Below, piece by piece: positions 56,585-64,000 of a stretch of 64,000 nt of DNA. The DNA comes from Viola odorata. Taxonomy: Eukaryota > Streptophyta > Magnoliopsida > Malpighiales > Violaceae. The translations under genes were made by a program, and so were the position numbers. The notes below the pieces were generated by a model. The model saw nothing but the letters and a program-made list of their open reading frames with translations, was not told the origin of the DNA and ran no database searches. Position 1 is the stretch's first letter; each line of letters begins with the position of its first letter. Location: contig OY829545.1 of NCBI GenBank assembly GCA_963691705.1, positions 60,261,023-60,325,022 of the forward strand, in the 5' to 3' direction.

Positions 56585-59227
56585 CCCAAGGAATTGCCGA
56601 TTAAAATTTAAAAAAAAAACAAAACTGATTCTTTTTTTTGTTTTTTTTTTCTCTTTTTACGCACTAGTGTTACTTTCAAGCTGCTTTGTAATAAAACAAA
56701 TAACTCATGTAATGTAATAGTAGTATATAATTTAGATTTTTCTCGCACTTATTAATTTATTAATATATATAAAAAATATGTTTATAGGAAAAAGTAAATA
56801 TAAAAAATATTAATAAAACTACTAATACATTTATGGTAAATGTAGATGCTTTGGTTTGATATTACAAGAGATCTTTTTTTCTCGAAAGAAAGTGAAATAA
56901 ACTTCGTAATCACAATTTTAGGTGACTCAATTTTTTTCTATTTTACCGAAAATACAATAGATTTTAAGTGTATTGATGTTCGCAATATATTTTAGAGATA
57001 CGATAAGAACTAATCAAAATCAAGTTTCTAACACATGATCTTATCGGTTAAAATAATTGACCAAGTAAAATATAGTTCCTATATTTAGCAGATTCACTTT
57101 TATTTCGGTAATTGTAAAAATCAACTGAAAAATAAAATAAAAAAGAGTTCATGTGTGGGTTGTTTTTCGGTCCAATACCAAATACCCTGAAATTCGAAAT
57201 TATATTAGTAAATTGACAGTGTTGTAGTAATAGGTTATTGTTTCGGGAAGTTTATAAACAAAAGTAATTTGAAATGGGAGCCAATAATTTTTTTCCCTCT
57301 TTTGGCGGGACCCAATATTTTGGAACTATGGTTGGCTCATGACACTGGTCAGATAGTGAAATGGGAAAGAAAAAAAACGAATTATGAAATTTTGTTGAAT
57401 TTTTAATTCTTAATTTTTCTTTGGATCTAACTATGAGAAGCATGTTTCATTTAATTTTTAGAAACAGATTAGATGTAACTAGGAAGTGCTTATTAGACTC
57501 TTTATATAACTAAATTTCTTTATTCGATCAATTTTTGTATGCGTTAATTTTTACTTTCCTAATTTATTCGATTTTTATTTATGAAGCGATTGGTTTGCTA
57601 GCGAGTAGTATTAACTAGTATATTAAGAAAGGTTTGAATTATCAAGATGTCTTGAAAAAGACTTGGTGGATTGAGGTAAGAATTTATTTTGTTTTAAATT
57701 TTGTACGGTGGGCTAAGAAAAAAAGAGAGGATGAGTAATGTAACATGTCCTGATTGGGCCCAGTAACATTTAAGTATTATTAATTAGATACGGTGAGGGG
57801 AGAGTTGCTTCTCGGTTCAATTACTAATAGTTGAAACTTGAAAGTAGATGACAGCAGGTATGATAGTCTATCACGATAGTATGATAGTCTTTCTCCAGAC
57901 TCCAGATGCAAATAAAGGGGAAATAATTAACTCTTTACCCAACTTGAATTTATAAGCCAAGCGTGTATATATATATATATAAATCGTTCCACAGTGATAT
58001 GTAAAATTTCGATACTGTAGGTTCGGTAATACCGAACTTACCAAAATCAATATCATAACGTAACAAAATTGATTTCGGTATCGTACCGAAATACTGAATA
58101 GTAAATTTAGTCAAAAAAATACCGTTCTAATTTACGTAATTTCAGTACGGTACCATTGTATTTTCGGTACGGTATTTCGGTGGACACTCCTAGTAATAAT
58201 AGTGATACTTAATAGAGGGATTGCATAGATTCTCTTAGCCACTTCTTTTCCAGCTCCTGAAATTAGGACTTATTTTGTGTTTTCCATGTCAAAAAAGAAC
58301 ACAAGATTAGAGTTGATACGATTAAACTAACCAGGAGTTTAGGTCACTGGTTTGGTTTTAATAGCGATGGTATCAACTACTATCAAGTAGTAAATGATAA
58401 ACATTGTCACGATACAGGTACACACATCTTACCTACTTTCCTTTTTCTTATTTTATTTATAGTCGAAAATAAAGCTTGCAAAAATGTGATAAAGAATTAT
58501 TATTTTTTTGTGAGAGTGAATAAATTACACTAAATTTATGTTGTTAATTGGTTTAAATCAAAAATCTTACTGGGAGCGTAGAAACTATAAATTGGGTAAT
58601 GTTAGTTTTTAGACTGATAAATACACATATAGTACAAGTTAAATCAAATAAAAAAATATAGTTAATTCGCAATTTAAATTTAAATTGAGGGAGTAATTAG
58701 TTGTACAACTTTTGCAAGTCCAAACTTATCATGGAACTTTTCTTCTTTTGCCCAAGTCTATGTGCCCTGTCCATTCATTGCCTACAAGAATATTGTGTGA
58801 AACCAAAAAACAAAGCCATTGTTTGACCAAATGGGGAAAAAAGGGGGAAGAAAGGTCAGCTGAGAATTCCGTGGCTAAGGCCCCTTCATTCTTTTAGTTT
58901 TTAACTGACATGGTCACTGGGCCTTTCCCCCACTAATCAGTTTCACTTTCAGTCCATCATGCAGTGACACCAAGGAAAAAGAAGACCATATAATATGACC
59001 CATGACCAAAAAGAAGACCATTTACGAGCCGAGCCCATTTCTAGTTCAGGCCCTCAGGGTACGGAGATTTCTGGGAATTTGTGACCTTGTTGCTGAGTTG
59101 GCCGACTCTCATTGGTGGCAATGTGAGGTAAATATGATTTCTCTGTAGTCTGTACATTTTGGTAGACATTTCTTTATTTTTAATTTTTTTTTATTAAAAT
59201 TTTGAATAAATACATTACAATATACTA

Positions 59228-59354
59228 CTCCCTCTGGTCTGAATTAAATGACTTTCTCGCATCCCAATATTCAGTAGATTTAACACTAAAAATACAAATA
59301 AAATGAACAATAAATATAAATCTCAAAACGACGTTTAATTCGGATCGGAGGGAG
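59228..59354. mobile_element. Stowaway-type MITE 4, right-arm mirror
   Basis: Reverse-complement copy of 52415-52541. Confidence 0.8.
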
Positions 59355-59507
59355 TATTAGTTAAAATGTTTTTTTTGCTTCTTCTAGCACTAAAGTCTAA
59401 AGAGCTGGACTCAAATTATTTTTCCAGATTTGTTTTGTTTTGTTTTGGGCTTTGGCTAGTGTGCTAGAGGGGAGGGGTAGTACTAGCAGTTGAGTACTAC
59501 TAGGTAG

Positions 59508-59733
59508 GTCCGGTATTAAGTGTCCAGTTACTGTTCATATAGCGTTTCGAAAAAATTGAATGACTCACTATTTGACCCCAAAATATTTCGTACTTTTTTT
59601 CGAACGTACGTTAATGATTAGTGTACGTTTGAAAAAAAATACAGAATTTTTTGGGGTTAAATAGTGAGTCATTCGGCCTCTTCGAAACGCGTGCATGAAA
59701 AGTAACTGAACACTTAATACCGGACGGAGGGAG
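59508..59733. mobile_element. Stowaway-type MITE 3, right-arm mirror
   Basis: Reverse-complement copy of 52036-52261 with the same damaged end, so the damage predates the inverted duplication. Confidence 0.8.
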
Positions 59734-61307
59734 TAATAAATATGAACATAAATAACTTGGTAAATCCAACTATTAAAACAGACGGATGAAATAACTTTCT
59801 GCATCTACCTAATTTGGATAAATATATATTATTCTACTGAAATTGTTACTGGATATTTGTCGTGTAATTTGTTTACATGACTTTAAACTCATACCCTTTT
59901 AAAGGACTCTCTTGCTACTGAAATATATTTATCATTTAATGTTTATGTGTTGAGATCTAAAAAGGATAGTAAAAAATAAAATATTGACTAAATTACACAT
60001 CTTAATAAATAATTAATCTTAGAATATTGTAAATAAATGATCCTATAGTTTTCAAAATCTTCCATTTCACCCGTCAAAAAAAAAAAAACTTCCATTTCAG
60101 CCCCTATATTTTTTATAATTGCAAATTTAATTCTATATTTTGTAAAAAGTTGTGATTATGACCTTCATGTGGTTAAAAATTTAACAGCAAGTAAAAATTT
60201 TATGAAAATTGGAAAGAAATGTAAAAAAATATAGTAGAACCTATAATAATAATAAAATAGAATTGTAATTTTATTGCACTTTTAATTTTTTCTCCTTTTA
60301 TAATTTCTTTCTCTTTTTTCATTAATTTTAATTTAAACCGTTTGGGAGAAACTTTTTCTCCTTTTATAATTTCATTTATTATCTCTTTATTTTTATAGTT
60401 TTAGATAATTAGAATTCCAATGTCAACATTTTTATTACTAATAATATTAAAAAAACTGATCTCCTTCATTTTTATATATTATTTGGCGTAGTCCTGAATT
60501 CAACTATTTTTATGCAATGTGGAACTTTCCCATGAACTTAGCTGTTCTTTTCTCCTATTGGTCCTCTAACTAAGTATAAAAAACATATTAATATAATACT
60601 CTTAGTTTTGTTTTTTTCTAATTACATCTGAAAGTGGCTTTGCCTCTTGTGGCCTAAATAAAATCACGCACATAACCTAAATTGATGTGTTTTTTTTTGT
60701 TTTTTTGAATGTTTTTCATTGCATTGTCGCACTTTCAAATCAAAGAAACATTAATTAATAAACTAGGAGTACAAAGGAACGTACGTACAAACCTAGGGGC
60801 TAGGCAAGTGGAGGGAGTGCAGGGTTAAGTGAGAGTAGAGACTAACTAGAGACTAATAGTAGAGAGACCCACCACTGAAATTTGGTCCGTTGAGCCTGAG
60901 GCTGATTGGACACAACCCTGCCCCCGCCCCCTGGCTCACACTCCACTGAAGTTAGTGATGCTTAAAGAAGACCTTTTTCTTTGGATATGCAAAAGTGCAA
61001 AATTACTCCACAAGATATGGTCAAAACGAAAGTGGTCCTTAGTTCAGACCCGGGTCAAAAGGATAGAAAATGTTTGTGGGCATAATTGTCATTTACGGTC
61101 AACACAGAGCATTGCAATTCGTGCCCCTATTTAACTCCTCTAGCTATCAGCCTATTAGTAGAAATGACACCATTTAAGCTGCCATAATATTTTTCTCAAT
61201 AAGAAAACAAATTACCCACGCGTCGTTCCTCTAATAAGAAATTATTAAGTACACTCTGTAATTCTATGTTCACCCGTTTATAATTGACGGATTTGTACTA
61301 ATAAATA

Positions 61308-61567
61308 CTCCCTCTGGGGCAAAACAAATGACTTCCTCGCATCCTAATATTCAATATGGAACGCATATCGAGGAAACCGGATGACTCACTATTTGACCCC
61401 AAAAAATTCCGTACTTTTTTTCTAACATACGTTAATCTTTAACGTACTTCTTCGAAAAAATTAGGAGCAAAATTGTCTCAAATAATGACTGTTCCGGACG
61501 TTTTAAGATACGTGCCGGAACAGTAAAAGTAAATGCTAAAATGACGTTTGTTTCGCCCCGGAGGGAG
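61308..61567. mobile_element. Stowaway-type MITE 2, right-arm mirror
   Basis: Reverse-complement copy of 50202-50461 (with the base difference at left position 50214). Confidence 0.85.
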
Positions 61568-61922
61568 TATAAGTTTGACAAATATAGTTCTACATACATT
61601 GAGTAACCTAATAGAAAAATTATCAAACTAGTTCAAAGTCGATTTGAAATTCTTATCTCGCGCACACTTTTTGTGTCACTATTTTTTACGCAAATTTCTT
61701 GTATTGCTTTTTTATGTATAAAATAATCACCGATCAAAAATATTTATCGTTTCAATAAAAATAATATGATGCGAATATAATTAGTTTGATTTTATTAGAT
61801 TTAAGCATAAATGTGATTTGAAGAAACTAAAAAATTCAATTACATTTAACAGCATTTGAATATTGCAGTAAGATAATGAATGAAGTTCTTCACATGGTAA
61901 AGGAATAATGGTAACGATAGTA

Positions 61923-62153
61923 CTCCCTCTGTCCACAATTAGATGTCGTTTGCACTGTAGATACGCATATCGAGGAGCCCGGATGACACTATTTGACCCC
62001 AAAAAATTTCGATTTTTTTCTCGGGCGTTTGAAAATGATTAACGTACGTTCAGAAAAAAGTACGGAATTTTTTGGGGTCAAATAATATATCATCAGATTT
62101 CCTCGATATGCGTATTTACAGTGCGGACGACATCTAATTATGGACGGAGGTAG
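61923..62153. mobile_element. Stowaway-type MITE 1, right-arm mirror
   Basis: Reverse-complement copy of 49616-49846 at the mirrored place, with TA on both sides. Confidence 0.85.
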
Positions 62154-64000
62154 TACTAAATTATTGAATTATTTTCCAAATATCAGTCAAAATAGATTCT
62201 CTAGTAAGGAATCTCAATTAAAACAGTCATGGCAGGTTGTACAGTTGGTTTCTACGGTGGTATCATTATGCCTGAGAGAATGCAGGAAGTAGTACGGTTA
62301 GTGGATACTATTAGAATATTATATTATATTTAAAAAGTGGGGCTACTTTCATATGAAAGTAATGTGGAGTAGTTAGTAGATCATAATCCTAATCCTAATA
62401 AAAGAACGGCTGAATCTAGGTATAATTAATTAAAATGCCTATTCGAGATAAGTGGTAGAATTTGTAATTTGTGAATTATCGTAATATAACGAACTTATAG
62501 TTTATTAATTTTTTATATAATAAAATAAAAAAATATCATGCGTTCAAATTAATTTTTTTCTCTACCAAATAATTAAATTTTAAAATTGAAGCATCCTTTA
62601 CAAAAATTGCTCTTCCCGTCTGCCGCGCATATACGGGTCGTGCTTTGCGGAATTCATGTGGGGTATATTTTATCAACACGAAGACTTTTGCTTGTACAAA
62701 GAAAAATAGTTGATTAAAAAAAAAATAGTTGAAATAGAAACAGGAACAAACAACCCCTCCCTTCCCTACTCTTCAATCTTCACTCTTCAGTCCAGTAAGT
62801 TTGATAGAAGAAGAAAAAAACAAGACGTGAAAACATTTTCTTTACCTTATTTCTTTTGACATATTATTCTCTGCTTTTTCTGAAGAATATGTACCACCTA
62901 AAATGTATTAATATATTTCAAAACTACAGATTCCTGAATAATTTAAAATTCCAAGAAAAATATTTCAGCATTATATTGTTACCCTTAATAATAGAAATAT
63001 TCATATAAAAATAAAATGGTCAATTTTATATAAATATTCAAATGACAAATAAATTAATGCTTAATTGAATGAAGGGTATATAAGTTACCCTCTAACTTAT
63101 ATTTCTGTAATAATATGGTCATTTACTCTCATTTTTTAATAATTCAAGGGTAACATGCTCCAATTTTATACTTGGTTTAATCTAGACTTATATGGCCATT
63201 ATTTAGGCTATATAATATATATAAGACAATCTTTAATTTTAACTGACTCCTATCATGGAAAAAATAGGGTATTTGATTTTTCTGGGTATAAGTCTAGGTA
63301 TTACTTTTTTTTTGAAGTTTTTATAGGGTATTACTAAGTTATAGACTTGATGAGATATAATTCTACTTGCCCTAGAATTTTGTAACGACTTCTTTAATCA
63401 ATATTTCTAAACCAGTTATAAATTTTGTAAATTATAACAATTTTGAATGGATATGGTCACGTGATCAAACTTGCCGTACTAATACATGACCACTTTTGTA
63501 CCAATCAATTAAATGAACTAGATCATTTTGTCTTGTTGAATCAATATGGTAGAGTCTAACTTAAAAGAATAATGTTGAGGCCCTGCATATTTTATTACAT
63601 TTTACTTACCATTTTCAAAAAAAATCTTACAATTCTTATCATTTTAATTCGGTTAACCGAACTTCAGCCCAAGCCTATCTGAAACCGAACCGAATAAAAT
63701 TTTGGTTTTTTGAAAACCGAAACCGAAATAACCGAAACTGAAATTCCGAAACCGAACAAGCGAAATTTCGGTTTCGGAATTTCGGAAATTCGGTTACCAA
63801 TAACCGATGAACAACCCTACTTCCCGTCCGCCGCGCATATACGGGTCATGCTTTGCGGAATTCATGTGGGGGTATATTTTATCAACACGAAGACTTTTGC
63901 TTGTACAAAGAAGAATAGTTGATTAAAAAAAAAAAATTATGACAAATGGGTACAAGGACTGGACTTGGCTCTGGACTCTGGACTCGAGGTGATAGATGAA

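Larger units (their letters stand above)
56117..64000 (-). repeat. Right arm of the giant inverted repeat (reaches the window end)
   Basis: This is the reverse complement of the left arm, at least 7.9 kb long. Homology begins at 56117 with TTTGTTGTTTTATCGG, the mirror of the left arm's CCGATAAAACAACAAA. The true outer end is not visible. Confidence 0.97.

Noticed and set aside
47769..64000. The whole palindrome as one transposon with giant terminal inverted repeats
   Set aside because: The centre is only 461 bp and holds the end of a host-like gene, with no transposase; the arms contain unrelated MITEs and ordinary intergenic DNA.

Overview
This window is nuclear DNA from a flowering plant, most likely a eudicot. 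The evidence is AT-rich intergenic sequence, short exons split by T-rich GT/AG introns, plant-specific genes (RBR, SCD1, CLASSY, TOR with plant-type sequence, an L-type lectin receptor kinase), Ty1/Copia remnants and many Stowaway-type MITEs. I see only one plausible intact gene, a small GeBP-like gene at 55298-55918. Almost everything else that is coding-like is broken.

Layout. 1-5600: tandem-repeat-rich intergenic DNA, including a higher-order repeat at 1205-2470 with a 332-bp period. 5615-7230: the 3' part of a Copia element on the minus strand (LTR, polypurine tract, RNase H with one stop). 7278-42230: a patchwork of intron-containing fragments of at least eight unrelated genes, nearly all on the plus strand. 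In order they are: an unknown 3' exon, the RBR N-terminal half, an APC5 fragment, a CMP-sialic-acid/nucleotide-sugar transporter (minus strand), the RBR C-terminal part, one DNA primase large subunit exon, SCD1 without its start and WD40 region, CLASSY without its SNF2 region, the HEAT-repeat part of TOR, the 3' end of a lectin receptor kinase, and two exons of an unrecognised gene. Premature stops, one-base deletions, damaged splice sites and abrupt exon-internal junctions show these are pseudogene fragments. Because introns are kept, they moved as DNA, not through mRNA. Inside this patchwork sit a 25S rRNA scrap whose two pieces are joined out of order, a retroposon-like insertion with a 12-bp target duplication, and a Mutator-type MITE with a 9-bp target duplication. 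42.2-47.7 kb: repeats, tRNA-derived pieces and AT-rich sequence without genes.

47769-64000: one giant, almost perfect inverted repeat. The left arm is 47769-55655, the spacer 55656-56116 and the right arm 56117 to the window end. Arm positions add up to 111769 over more than 7 kb, so there is no net indel until a single 3-bp difference near the centre. I saw only a handful of base differences. Each arm carries four Stowaway MITEs and other mobile fragments, and ends at the centre in a GeBP-like gene. The left copy is complete and the right copy is cut and chimeric at its C terminus. The two genes point at each other, so read-through transcription from either would give a long hairpin RNA.

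The two things most worth following up are the near-identical palindrome, as a candidate hairpin/siRNA locus or an assembly fold-back, and the multi-gene capture patchwork, which resembles what Helitrons build in other plants although I could not find Helitron ends. All gene assignments rest on recognising protein sequence by eye; no search was run.
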